A stretch of DNA of 15,752 bases from Victivallales bacterium. Lineage in GTDB: Bacteria; Verrucomicrobiota; Lentisphaeria; Oligosphaerales; Lenti-02. The DNA lies in assembly GCA_018648945.1 (NCBI GenBank), contig JABGQJ010000099.1:1-15752 (forward strand), written 5' to 3'. Below, in pieces: positions 1 to 8,380 of this stretch (positions are counted from its first letter, which is position 1; every line of letters starts with the position of its first letter). Made by a program: the position numbers and the translations under genes. The notes under the pieces are model-generated. The model searched no databases. It worked only from the letters and a program-made list of their open reading frames with translations, and was not told the origin of the DNA.

Positions 1-739
1 CCCAGGTGTTCTGCAGAAGGCATGGCCAGTTCTCGCGTTTGGCGAGGAACTCCCAGCAGGGGGCGGGGTATCTCTGGGGCACATTCTCCCGCCGCAGCAG
101 ATCGTGCTCGTGGGCCACCAGATTGTCGTGGAACGACTGGAACGCACACTCGCGCAGACAGCCGCTGTTGGCGAGCATGTGCAGCTTCTTGCCGTTTGCG
201 TCGCACCATTCGCGCACCACCCGAATGCGGTCGGGGGAGCGGTTCAGTTCGCGCCAGAGGTAGTAGCCATCGAAGGAATCGGCCAGGTACCCCATGGCCT
301 TGACCGAAGCCAGGCGCATGTTGACCGAGGCCCGGACCTCCACCGGCAGGTTGGCCTTCTTCAGCTCCCGGGCCACAAAGGGACTGGTCGTGGTCACCGC
401 AGCAAGGCGGCCACAGGCCTCGCCCAGCTCCTCAACCTGCCGACGGGCCGAATCGGCAAGGGACTTCGAGACCGCATCGGCCCCGTAACAGGCGGCGTTC
501 AGGAGCAGCGTGACGTCCACGCCCTCCTTGGCGATGGCGGCCAGTTCCTCGGCCTGCAGGGCACGGGCTTCCGCCACGTCCCAACCATCGTTCTCGCCCA
601 GCGCGGAGCGACCGCTGGCCTGCCCCGCGAGGGCGCAATACACCTCGGATACATGCTCGCGGTACTCGCAGACAATGTCGTACGTGCAGTCCAACTCGTC
701 GGGGAGCTGGTAGCCCAGCGCGAAGCGCGGTGTCTCCAC
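1..739 (-). CDS. U32 peptidase-like protein, partial (3' end beyond window)
   Basis: About 246 codons are open on the minus strand from a GTG at 739 to the left edge with no stop, so the C-terminus lies outside the window. The GTG start is chosen because a GGGAGGA ribosome site sits 6 nt upstream and no signal peptide is present. The visible part begins ETPRFALGYQLPDEL and near residues 189-211 has an NSGCLREC...FHDNLVAHE segment, which I recognise as typical of the U32 'collagenase-like' TIM-barrel family. Cysteines at about 194, 198, 228 and 240 are spaced in a way that could bind an iron-sulfur cluster, as shown for UbiU/UbiV and related U32 proteins; that is inference. Family members act in RNA hydroxylation, ubiquinone hydroxylation or supposed peptidolysis, so the substrate here is unknown. 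It lies downstream of tRNA-Gln on the same strand. Family assignment is fairly sure, function is not. Confidence 0.75.
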   Translation of the reverse strand, partial: METPRFALGYQLPDELDCTYDIVCEYREHVSEVYCALAGQASGRSALGENDGWDVAEARALQAEELAAIAKEGVDVTLLLNAACYGADAVSKSLADSARRQVEELGEACGRLAAVTTTSPFVARELKKANLPVEVRASVNMRLASVKAMGYLADSFDGYYLWRELNRSPDRIRVVREWCDANGKKLHMLANSGCLRECAFQSFHDNLVAHEHDLLRRENVPQRYPAPCWEFLAKRENWPCLLQNTW

Positions 740-753
740 GGGAAGTCCTCCCG
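739..753 (-). promoter_or_regulatory. Hairpin covering the ribosome site of the U32-like gene
   Basis: On the minus strand CGGGA-GGACT-TCCCG forms a 5-bp stem with a 5-nt loop. It contains most of the GGGAGGA ribosome site, and its last base is the G of the GTG start codon. Such a hairpin could lower or regulate translation initiation. It is short and may be chance in GC-rich DNA. Confidence 0.3.
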
Positions 754-792
754 AAGCCAGACGGAGAAAGCCATTACCCGGAAACAAAAAAA

Positions 793-866
793 TGGCTGCC
801 CGACCAGGACTCGAACCTGGACTAACTGGTCCAGAACCAGTAGTGCTACCATTACACCATCGGGCA
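793..866 (-). tRNA. tRNA-Gln (anticodon CTG), CCA encoded
   Basis: The minus strand folds into a complete cloverleaf of 74 nt. The acceptor TGCCCGA pairs perfectly with TCGGGCA. The anticodon arm is ACTGG-TTCTGGA-CCAGT, giving anticodon CTG, which reads CAG glutamine codons. The T-arm is CCAGG-TTCGAGT-CCTGG. The discriminator base is G, followed by an encoded CCA. Directly downstream on the transcribed strand is a T-run (seven T, one G, three T), which could help termination or 3' processing. The U32-like gene starts 53 nt further on, so read-through into it is possible. Confidence 0.97.
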
Positions 867-884
867 GTGCAGGGACAAGTGGGA

Positions 885-912
885 AAGGTAGCGCTTCGGA
901 CGCACGATTCAA
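885..912 (-). promoter_or_regulatory. Possible promoter of tRNA-Gln
   Basis: On the minus strand TTGAAT (912-907) is followed by a 16-nt spacer and TACCTT (890-885). The tRNA 5' end lies 18 nt downstream, which suits a short leader removed by RNase P. The -10 box matches the consensus at only three of six positions, so this is a weak call. Confidence 0.3.
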
Positions 913-1025
913 GCCAGAAAGGATGCAAAATGGCCGTTCTTTCCACCTCACAGCCGCCACATCGTGCTATGGTAGCAGCGACCCGCGCGCTCTGCGGACC
1001 ACATTACGGAGGCACTCGTCTGCAT

Positions 1026-2807
1026 ATGACCTGCACCCTACCCCTTGCTGTCGCGACCCTTGCCCTCGCCTATTCTGCCATGGCGGCGACCGAGACAAAG
1101 GTGGTCCTCCGAGAGAGCTACGAGAAGTACCACGCGGGGGAAAGCCTGCGAGGCACTCGCGGAGCCGGCAAGGGCGCCAGCATCGCCGTCAGTGCCGACC
1201 ACGCGGCGGGCGGCAAACACGCGCTCCGCTTCGTGGACGCGCCCGGCCTTGAGAAAAGCTACAACCCCCACCGCGAAATCCGTCTGACCGGGCGCAAGAT
1301 TATTCGCACCGGCAAGGTCTCGCTCTCCTTCGATGTGCGCAACCACCCCGAACGGCCCGCCGCCTTCCACGTGGAAATGCGGGACTGGACCAAGGGGGCC
1401 TACAAGGCGCTACCCGAGCTTCTCTTCGGGGCGGATGGCTCGCTGACACTCAACAGGAGGGCCACGGCAGCCAAGCTCGCGCCTGGCACCTGGTACCATG
1501 TCGAGGTGGACTTCCTGATCGGCCCGGAGGCGAAGGAGAAGACGTACGCCGTCGCGCTCACCGCCGCGGGCAAGGCAGCGGTGCACCTGCAGGGAACCTA
1601 TGCGAAGAATGCCCAGGCGATCACCTGGCTCGGCGTCGTGACCCAGAACGAGAAGCATGCGGAGTTCACCATGGACAACCTGGAACTGAAGAACGAGCGG
1701 GACGTGGTCCCCGAGCCCCCCCACCAGCTCTACACCGACTACGTGATGCGGGGCAATCTGATGCGCAGTTACGGTCGCTTCGCCAGCGGCACCCCCGCGC
1801 GAGTGGCCTTTATGGGGGGCTCGGTGACAACCCGCCAGTGGCGGCAACCGCTGATGGAGGCCCTGGAGGAGCGCTTCCCGGACACCCGTTTCGACTTCAT
1901 CATGGCCGGCATCGGCGGCACCAATGCCGATCTGGGGGCATTCCGCCTGCCCGAGCATGTTCTGGGGCGGGGCAAGGTGGATCTGTTCTTCCTGGAATTC
2001 GCAGTCAACGGGGGTGGGGTGCGCGCCATGGAGGGCATCGTCCGCCAAGCCAGGCAGGCGAACCCGGAGGTGGATATCGTCATCCTCTACTTCGCCAATA
2101 CGGGCCACACCAAGAGCTTCAACGACGGCAAGATTCCCGGCATCGTCCAGCAACACGAAAAGGTCGCCACGCAATACGGCGTACCCGCCCTGTACCTCTA
2201 CCGCGAGATCGCCCGCCGGATCAAGGAAGGTAAGATCAAGTGGGAAGACTTCGCCAGCGATGCCGTCCATCCCCACCAGGGCGGCTGCGATATGTACACG
2301 CAGTGCATCCAGGACTTCCTCGACACCTGCTGGCAAGACAAGGCACTCGCTCCCATCCCCCCCACTCCCCTGCCCGAGCGGCTCGACCCGATCTGCTATG
2401 AGAAGGGGAGGTTCATCCCGCTGGGGAAGGCAGTCGTGAAGCAGGGCTTCAAGCGCGAGAGGAAGTGGACGGTGAAACCCACCTGCAACTTCTCGCCACC
2501 CGCGGATGTGCTGGCCTGCACCGAACCAGGCAGCGAATTGAGCCTGGAGTTCGAAGGTCGCGCCATCGGCATCTACACCATCATCGGCATGGATGCAGGC
2601 GTCATCGAATACGCCATCGACGGCCAGCCCTTCCAGAAGGCCGACCAGTTCGACCACTACTGCCCCAGATTCCACCGGCCCCAGCACAAGATCTTCGCGG
2701 ATGATCTCGAGCCGGGCAGCCACAAGATCGTGCTGCGGTCGGGGAACGGGAAGAACGCCAAGAGCGAAGGCCATGCCATCCGCATCATGAAGTTCATGGC
2801 CAACTAG
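1026..2807 (+). CDS. Secreted SGNH/GDSL-type esterase with flanking beta-sandwich domains
   Basis: This 593-residue protein is predicted to be an exported carbohydrate or acyl esterase. The ATG at 1026 is preferred because a signal-like segment follows (MTCTLPLAVATLALAYSAMA, cleavage near residue 20) and GGAGG lies at 1008-1012, although the 13-nt spacing is long and the n-region has no Lys or Arg. Upstream in-frame starts would overlap the tRNA. Residues about 22-230 look like a concanavalin/LamG-type beta-sandwich. An SGNH hydrolase domain follows at about 255-440: block I GGSVT with nucleophile Ser266, a block II glycine region GIGGTN, block III EFAVN with Asn328, and block V DAVHP with Asp412 and His415. 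The last 130 residues form another beta-rich domain, the layout of CE2-like acetylxylan esterases. All four catalytic blocks are intact, so activity is likely. The substrate is inferred. The next gene follows after 16 nt, suggesting one transcript. Confidence 0.85.
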   Translation: MTCTLPLAVATLALAYSAMAATETKVVLRESYEKYHAGESLRGTRGAGKGASIAVSADHAAGGKHALRFVDAPGLEKSYNPHREIRLTGRKIIRTGKVSLSFDVRNHPERPAAFHVEMRDWTKGAYKALPELLFGADGSLTLNRRATAAKLAPGTWYHVEVDFLIGPEAKEKTYAVALTAAGKAAVHLQGTYAKNAQAITWLGVVTQNEKHAEFTMDNLELKNERDVVPEPPHQLYTDYVMRGNLMRSYGRFASGTPARVAFMGGSVTTRQWRQPLMEALEERFPDTRFDFIMAGIGGTNADLGAFRLPEHVLGRGKVDLFFLEFAVNGGGVRAMEGIVRQARQANPEVDIVILYFANTGHTKSFNDGKIPGIVQQHEKVATQYGVPALYLYREIARRIKEGKIKWEDFASDAVHPHQGGCDMYTQCIQDFLDTCWQDKALAPIPPTPLPERLDPICYEKGRFIPLGKAVVKQGFKRERKWTVKPTCNFSPPADVLACTEPGSELSLEFEGRAIGIYTIIGMDAGVIEYAIDGQPFQKADQFDHYCPRFHRPQHKIFADDLEPGSHKIVLRSGNGKNAKSEGHAIRIMKFMAN

Positions 2808-2823
2808 CCACCGGAGACGCGCC

Positions 2824-4671
2824 ATGCGACGCCAAACCACCGCCCTTGCCCTCGCCCTCGCCGCTAGCCTAGGAGCCGCCCCCATGGTCGTCACGCCCCG
2901 CTCTGGCCTGCCGAACTTCGTACGCCACCTAGCATCGGGGAAGCATGTCCGGCTGGTAGCGTTCGGGGGCACCGCGACCGCCTCCGAGGGCGCCGCAAAG
3001 GGCAAGGATCTCTCCGACCGGCTCTCCCGCGCGTTCCGCAAAGGCTTCCCCAAGGGCAGCCTCCGCGTCGTGAAGCAGGGCTTGCTGCGGACGGGCTCCT
3101 GGCTGGGTGCCTTCCGCACGGACAAGGAAGCCATTCGGCACTACGTGCCCTTGGGCTTGGTCGTGGTCGAGTTCGCGGCCGATGACGCGCGGGAGCCTGA
3201 AGAGCGCGTGCTCGCCGCCGTCGAAGGCATCGTCCGCAAGATCCGTCGGTCGCAACCGACGGCGGACATCCTCTTCCTGCATGGCGCCCGCCCGAACTGG
3301 ACCATCAGGTACGAGGCCGGGCGCATCCCCGCCACCGTGGCCGTCTACGAGAGAGTTGCCGAACACTACGGCATCCCCACCGTCAATGCAGGTGCGTACC
3401 TGGCCCAGCGCAAACCCGTGAAAGTCGAGAAGCTCTGGACCAATGGCCAACCAACTGAGGAGCTTCTCGGTCTCTACGCCGAAGCCGTCGCCGAGTACGT
3501 GACTCAGCTGGCCGCCGCCCCGGTTCCGGAAGCCGAAACCAAGCACAAGCTCCCCACCGCCCTCGCTCCTCTCCCGCTGGAGAAGGCCGGACTGGTCAGC
3601 TACGAGCGCGCCACGTTGGGGGATGGCTGGCTGGGGTGGCAGGAGAGCCCGCTCAAACGGTTTTTCCATGTGGTGCGTTGTGCAAAGGCTGGCCCCGTAA
3701 TGACCCTGAAGTTCCAGGGCGACAGCGTCGGGCTCCTCGCTCCCCTGCAACCCATGAACACCGCCTTCGAGACCTCCTTGAACGGTGGCAAGTGGCAGAC
3801 CCTGGAGCGCGGCATGCCGGGCCAGAAACCCCGGGCCGAGGCTCTGGTTGCCGCCGAGAACCTGGACCCGAAGGAGACCCACGAACTGCGCGTTCGCGTA
3901 AGTGCCGAGAGTGTCGGCGATGAAGCCCAGCTCGCCTTCTTCCTAGTCAACGGCAAGCCCATCTACGACGACCCCTTCCGGGGGCTCACCCCCCTTCAGA
4001 AGCTGGACGTGATCTATGCGGGCATGGACCCGGTCACCTTCCAGCCCGCCGCCGACCGCTGGCAGCACCTGCCCAAGACCATGGCGCGCCTGGCCGACGG
4101 CCCGGAACTCACGATCGTCATGCTGGGCGACAGCATCGTCAACGACACCGCCCACTCGCAATACCAGCACCTTCTCATGCGCAGCTATCCCAAGTGCCAG
4201 GTCAAGGTTGTGCGCTCGGTCCGCGGCAGTACGGGCTGCTGGTGGTACAAGGAAGACAACCGCGTCAAGCAATACGTCCTCGACCACAAGCCCCAACTGC
4301 TGATGATCGGCGGCATCAGCCAACGCAAGGACATCGACTCCATCCGCGAGACCATCAAGCAGGTCCGCGCCGCCGACCCAAACATCGAGATCATGCTGAT
4401 GACCGGCTGCGTCGGCTACGGCGATCCCCGCACCGACGCGGGATGGACCTACGAAGTCCCCGCCGAAGGCGATTCCTACCGTACCCGCCTCCGACTCCTG
4501 GCCAGCCAGGAAAAGTGCGAGTTCCTCGACATGACCGGGCCATGGGGACAATACATCCGGGGGGCCAAACACGCTCTCGGTTCCTTCAAACGCGACCCCG
4601 TGCATGCCAACGACCGGGGCAAGCAGGTGCTGGGCAGGATCTTGGCAGCCTACTTCGCCCCCAAACCTTAG
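2824..4671 (+). CDS. Two-domain SGNH protein: degenerate N-terminal SGNH fused to an intact C-terminal SGNH
   Basis: The 615-residue protein starts at an ATG with GGAG 7 nt upstream and has a signal peptide (MRRQTTALALALAASLGAA). Residues about 25-370 align by eye with the SGNH plus beta-sandwich part of the preceding gene product, with shared stretches such as EGIVR, GRIP and EHYGIP/TQYGVP. All catalytic positions are altered there: GGSVT is GGTAT (Thr50), EFAVN is EFAAD (Asp120), and DAVHP is NGQP (Asn207, Gln209). Residues about 400-615 form a second, different SGNH domain with MLGDSIVND (Ser437), IGGIS in place of GxND (Ser499) and DPVH (Asp591, His594), so this half is probably active. 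The first half may now bind substrate. It is probably co-transcribed with the upstream esterase. Both would act outside the cytoplasm on acylated polysaccharide, which is inference. Confidence 0.82.
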   Translation: MRRQTTALALALAASLGAAPMVVTPRSGLPNFVRHLASGKHVRLVAFGGTATASEGAAKGKDLSDRLSRAFRKGFPKGSLRVVKQGLLRTGSWLGAFRTDKEAIRHYVPLGLVVVEFAADDAREPEERVLAAVEGIVRKIRRSQPTADILFLHGARPNWTIRYEAGRIPATVAVYERVAEHYGIPTVNAGAYLAQRKPVKVEKLWTNGQPTEELLGLYAEAVAEYVTQLAAAPVPEAETKHKLPTALAPLPLEKAGLVSYERATLGDGWLGWQESPLKRFFHVVRCAKAGPVMTLKFQGDSVGLLAPLQPMNTAFETSLNGGKWQTLERGMPGQKPRAEALVAAENLDPKETHELRVRVSAESVGDEAQLAFFLVNGKPIYDDPFRGLTPLQKLDVIYAGMDPVTFQPAADRWQHLPKTMARLADGPELTIVMLGDSIVNDTAHSQYQHLLMRSYPKCQVKVVRSVRGSTGCWWYKEDNRVKQYVLDHKPQLLMIGGISQRKDIDSIRETIKQVRAADPNIEIMLMTGCVGYGDPRTDAGWTYEVPAEGDSYRTRLRLLASQEKCEFLDMTGPWGQYIRGAKHALGSFKRDPVHANDRGKQVLGRILAAYFAPKP

Positions 4672-4727
4672 CAGGCACGAAATCTGCGAATACGCCGGTG
4701 GTTATCGGGAACGGAACCAATAGACTC

Positions 4728-4756
4728 TTGTCCAGAATGGTTACTCACTGTATGAC
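4728..4756 (+). promoter_or_regulatory. Predicted sigma-70 promoter of the kinase gene
   Basis: TTGTCC (4728-4733) is separated by 17 nt from TATGAC (4751-4756), each matching four of six consensus positions. The site lies in the 164-bp gap after the SGNH genes, about 80 nt before the kinase ATG at 4836. No convincing terminator hairpin was seen between 4671 and this site, so read-through from the SGNH genes is possible. Confidence 0.4.
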
Positions 4757-4835
4757 TAGGTAAGCACGCGTCCACGGTCGGGCTCCCGTTGCGGAGCGGC
4801 CTGGCAAACTTGGCAACATGGAGAGCGCTCGCTAG

Positions 4836-7094
4836 ATGGGGATTCGATTCCTTTGCCCGCAGTGCGGCTCGCACCTTCAGACAGAATTGCGGCATGCGGG
4901 TTCCCTCGCGCCTTGTCCCGATTGCGGGCAAGGGGTGCAGGTTCCCGACGACGCGATCGCGCCTGGGGTGCTGATCGGCGACCTGCGCCTGGAGCGTCGC
5001 CTGGGCAAAGGGGGCATGGGAGAAGTCTACCTGGCCCACCAGTTGACGATGGACCGGCAGGTGGCAGTCAAGATTCTCTCCCCGGGAATGACCAGAAACC
5101 ATCTGTTCGTCCAGCGCTTTGTACACGAGGCACTGGCCACCGCCAGGCTTGAGCACCCGAACATCGTGACCATCCACGATGCCGGCGCAGAAGAGGGATG
5201 CCACTACTTGACCATGGAGTACGTGGAAGGGGAGAGCCTCGACGCCCGGCTGAAGCGCCTGAAAACACTGCCTGAAGACGAGGGCCTCAAGGCAGCGCGC
5301 ACGGTGGCCCGGGCTCTGGCCTTCGCCTGGGACCGCCACAACATGCTGCACCGCGACATCAAGCCGGCCAACATCATGCGCGGGACCTTTGGCGAAATCA
5401 AGCTGATGGATATGGGCCTGGCCAAGAGCACGGCAGACCCAAGCATCACCGCCACGGGCATCGCCATGGGGACCCCCCTCTACATGAGCCCCGAACAGGC
5501 CCGAGGTGAACAGGGTCTCGACTGCCGGTCCGACATGTATTCCCTCGGCGCGACGATCTACCACCTCGTCTCCGGCTCGCCGCCCTACCCAGGCACCAAT
5601 GCGGTGGAGATTATCACCCGCCACGCTCTGGAACCCTTGCCCCCGATCACCGAACACAACCCCGACGTCTCCGAGCCCTGCATACACCTGCTTGAAACAC
5701 TGCTGGCCAAGAAGGCCCAACAACGACCCACCACCTGGCAGGCGGTCATCGACGATATCGAACTGGTCCTCGCCGGCGAGTTGCCCAATACGCCCCGCCC
5801 CAACCGGCCCAGCCCCCGACGGCACCGACGCAAACGGGCGGAAGCCCTCCGCCTGGCGGAGCAGATCGCCTCGGATATGGCCCACCGAGACTCCACAGCA
5901 AGAGTCGCCAAGAGCATCCAGGACGAGGAGAATCGCCGCTCCTTCCTCATCCTTGTGGTTTCCGTCTTCGCCGTGGCCGTCGGCATCTTCTCCCTCGGCG
6001 TCCATCTACAGATGCGACGTCGGCGCCAGGCAGCCATTCGACGGCAGGCCGTCCCGGAAACACCGGCGGGAATCGCAACCCCCGCCCCTGCCGACCCCGT
6101 TCCGCTGCCGACCGACCCGCCGATCGAGCCACTTCCGGAGGTCGTTCCCGCACCCCCACAGCCTCTCGCGGTGCTGCCGCCAGCGGCCTGGCCCCCGCCA
6201 ACCCCCGCCCACTCGGCGGCCAGAGCCCCCCGGGAGGAAACCATGGCAATCGCCGCAAGGAATCCGCCCCCCGAAGCAGGCAACACAGCGGCCATGCTCG
6301 CTGGGGAAGTCTTCCGACAGGGCCTTGACCAAGTAGCCGTCGAGCTTTGCCGTGGACAGCATGAGAACGCCCGCGTCCTCTGGGCAACCTGGTCCCACAA
6401 CACGGCTCTCGAGGTGCCTCCCGAACGCTTGTTCACCGTCAATGCCGAACTACTGGCCACTGGTACCATGCCGGAGCGCGTGTTGCGCTCCTTTGCCGCC
6501 GACCGGGGGAAGACCGTCACCGTGGACCTGCCCGCCGGCAAGACCACGCTCCGCATCGAGGAAGTGGGCAACGGGCGCGTTAGAGGCACCTCCCAAGTGA
6601 CGCACGGCAGGTTCCGGAAATCCTTCACGCCCGCCGAGATCAGCCGACGCGAATTCCTCCGCAGGCTGGGACCCGAAGGCGACCCCACGGCCAACCTCCT
6701 GCGCGGACTGGTATGCCTCCAGGCCCAGAAGGCGAAGACCGCCAAGGGGCACTTCCAGGCCAGCGGCGGAGACCTTGCCCAGGCTTGCCTGCGCAATCTG
6801 GCCGAGGAGGACGCGCGCCGGGATTTCGTCAAAATGCTGGAGAAACTCGGACTTCCCACCAGCTTCCGCACCCCGGAAGCCTTGGCTGAACAGGCCAGGA
6901 AGAGCGCCGACGACGAGCAGTTCCAGGCCCGCAGCCAACTCGCCGCAGCGGCTTTCATCGAGAAGCACGGGCAAACCCGAACTGCGCGCCAAGTCCAGCC
7001 CGTACTCGTCATCCTGGGAGCCGGGACACGCCCTGCCCCCCCCGCCATCGATCCTGCCCAGCCGCCTGTCGATATCGCAGCCCCCCGACACTGA
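4836..7094 (+). CDS. Membrane-anchored Ser/Thr protein kinase with N-terminal zinc ribbon
   Basis: This 752-residue Hanks-type kinase starts at an ATG with GGAGAG 10 nt upstream. Residues 1-35 form a zinc ribbon with Cys7, Cys10, Cys27 and Cys30. The kinase domain spans about 50-315: glycine loop LGKGGMGEV, Lys79 in AVKIL, likely helix-C Glu98, catalytic HRDIKPAN with Asp174 and Asn179, metal-binding DMG at 192-194 instead of DFG, and SPE at 218-220 in place of APE. The catalytic residues are all present, so it is probably active. A basic, partly helical linker leads to one transmembrane segment at about 370-390. After it come a proline-rich stretch (about 400-480) and an alpha-helical C-terminal region of about 260 residues that I do not recognise; it would be on the far side of the membrane and could sense a signal or bind a partner. 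It precedes a sigma-factor gene, but a separate promoter lies between them. Confidence 0.92.
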   Translation: MGIRFLCPQCGSHLQTELRHAGSLAPCPDCGQGVQVPDDAIAPGVLIGDLRLERRLGKGGMGEVYLAHQLTMDRQVAVKILSPGMTRNHLFVQRFVHEALATARLEHPNIVTIHDAGAEEGCHYLTMEYVEGESLDARLKRLKTLPEDEGLKAARTVARALAFAWDRHNMLHRDIKPANIMRGTFGEIKLMDMGLAKSTADPSITATGIAMGTPLYMSPEQARGEQGLDCRSDMYSLGATIYHLVSGSPPYPGTNAVEIITRHALEPLPPITEHNPDVSEPCIHLLETLLAKKAQQRPTTWQAVIDDIELVLAGELPNTPRPNRPSPRRHRRKRAEALRLAEQIASDMAHRDSTARVAKSIQDEENRRSFLILVVSVFAVAVGIFSLGVHLQMRRRRQAAIRRQAVPETPAGIATPAPADPVPLPTDPPIEPLPEVVPAPPQPLAVLPPAAWPPPTPAHSAARAPREETMAIAARNPPPEAGNTAAMLAGEVFRQGLDQVAVELCRGQHENARVLWATWSHNTALEVPPERLFTVNAELLATGTMPERVLRSFAADRGKTVTVDLPAGKTTLRIEEVGNGRVRGTSQVTHGRFRKSFTPAEISRREFLRRLGPEGDPTANLLRGLVCLQAQKAKTAKGHFQASGGDLAQACLRNLAEEDARRDFVKMLEKLGLPTSFRTPEALAEQARKSADDEQFQARSQLAAAAFIEKHGQTRTARQVQPVLVILGAGTRPAPPAIDPAQPPVDIAAPRH

Positions 7095-7157
7095 GGTGCC
7101 TTCGCCGAAAGCCGTCGCCAATAGGGGACCCCGGCGGTGCGTTATTCTCCGATGCAG

Positions 7158-7180
7158 GGGTCGCACCAGCTTAGCGACCC
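7158..7180 (+). repeat. Inverted repeat between kinase and sigma-factor genes
   Basis: GGGTCGC (7158-7164) and GCGACCC (7174-7180) are perfect 7-bp arms around a 9-nt loop, 63 nt after the kinase stop and 31 nt before the sigma-factor -35 box. No T-tract follows, so it is a poor intrinsic terminator. It could act as a weak terminator or a regulator site for the next promoter. Confidence 0.4.
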
Positions 7181-7210
7181 GCCGGATTCTGCCGTGTGGG
7201 ACGATTGCCA

Positions 7211-7239
7211 TTGACAGGGCATGACTTTCAAGCTATCTT
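7211..7239 (+). promoter_or_regulatory. Strong sigma-70 promoter of the sigma-factor gene
   Basis: A perfect -35 box TTGACA (7211-7216) is followed by a 17-nt spacer and TATCTT (7234-7239), which matches four of six -10 positions. The predicted transcription start is near 7246, giving a leader of about 120 nt before the ATG at 7369. This is the best promoter match in the window and points to recognition by a housekeeping-type sigma factor. Confidence 0.7.
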
Positions 7240-7368
7240 TCGTATTACGCTTGTCCCGTTCTTTGCGTTGGGATTTGCCCAGAAGCGTCCCGCGGAGTGG
7301 AGCCTTCGGAGCCGCAGCTCGTCCGAGCGCGGTGCCCGTCGCCACGAAACCGAAAGGATCTCGGCCTC

Positions 7369-8199
<831 letters not shown>

Positions 8200-8233
8200 T
8201 CCCCGCCCCTCTGCCCTGCCCTCGCTCCCACTG

Positions 8234-8266
8234 CCCCGCCTTCTCCCCGAAGGCGGGGCTTTCTGT
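8234..8266 (+). terminator. Rho-independent terminator after the sigma-factor gene
   Basis: CCCCGCCTTC (8234-8243) pairs perfectly with GAAGGCGGGG (8249-8258) across a 5-nt loop, and CTTTCTGT follows. The 10-bp GC-rich stem begins 34 nt after the stop codon. The T-tract is short, but stem strength and position make this convincing. Confidence 0.85.
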
Positions 8267-8279
8267 GCGGTTCCGCGAC

Positions 8280-8297
8280 GGCAGAATGGCAGAATGG
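8280..8297 (+). repeat. Tandem repeat 2 x GGCAGAAT plus nearby short inverted repeat
   Basis: GGCAGAAT occurs twice head to tail at 8280-8295, followed by GG. Further on, GGAGG (8322-8326) and CCTCC (8333-8337) form a short inverted repeat. Both lie in the 181-bp gap between the sigma factor and the TIM-barrel gene. They may be regulator sites for the latter or chance. I found no convincing -35/-10 pair in this gap. Confidence 0.35.
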
Positions 8298-8380
8298 CCC
8301 GGCGTGCGGTATTCTGTTGTAGGAGGGACTGTCCTCCCCCCTTCCCTTCCGCACGGCCATCTTCCACTAGGAGCGCGAGC

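Noticed and set aside
968..973. TATGGT as a -10 box for the first SGNH gene
   Set aside because: No acceptable -35 sequence was found 16-18 nt upstream.
792..1025. Upstream extension of the first SGNH gene to an ATG at 792 or 969
   Set aside because: The 792 start lies within the tRNA on the other strand and its translation has no protein-like features; 969 has no ribosome site. The signal peptide begins at 1026.
104..1252. 382-codon plus-strand open frame spanning the left end
   Set aside because: It runs through the tRNA and is antisense to the U32-like gene, whose minus-strand frame has clear family motifs.
1410..3134. 574-codon open frame on the minus strand across both SGNH genes
   Set aside because: It is antisense to genes with clear motifs and signal peptides, has no recognisable domain, and is the type of shadow expected in GC-rich coding DNA.
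4668..7048. Two long minus-strand open frames (445 and 487 codons) under the kinase gene
   Set aside because: The plus-strand kinase has all family motifs; the antisense frames show low-complexity Ser/Arg/Gly composition and no domain.
7297..7368. Earlier GTG start for the sigma factor
   Set aside because: GGAG abuts the GTG without spacing, and the added 24 residues do not resemble any sigma region; 7369 has a well-spaced site.
8310..8315. TATTCT as a -10 box for the TIM-barrel gene
   Set aside because: The matching -35 positions have at most two of six consensus bases.
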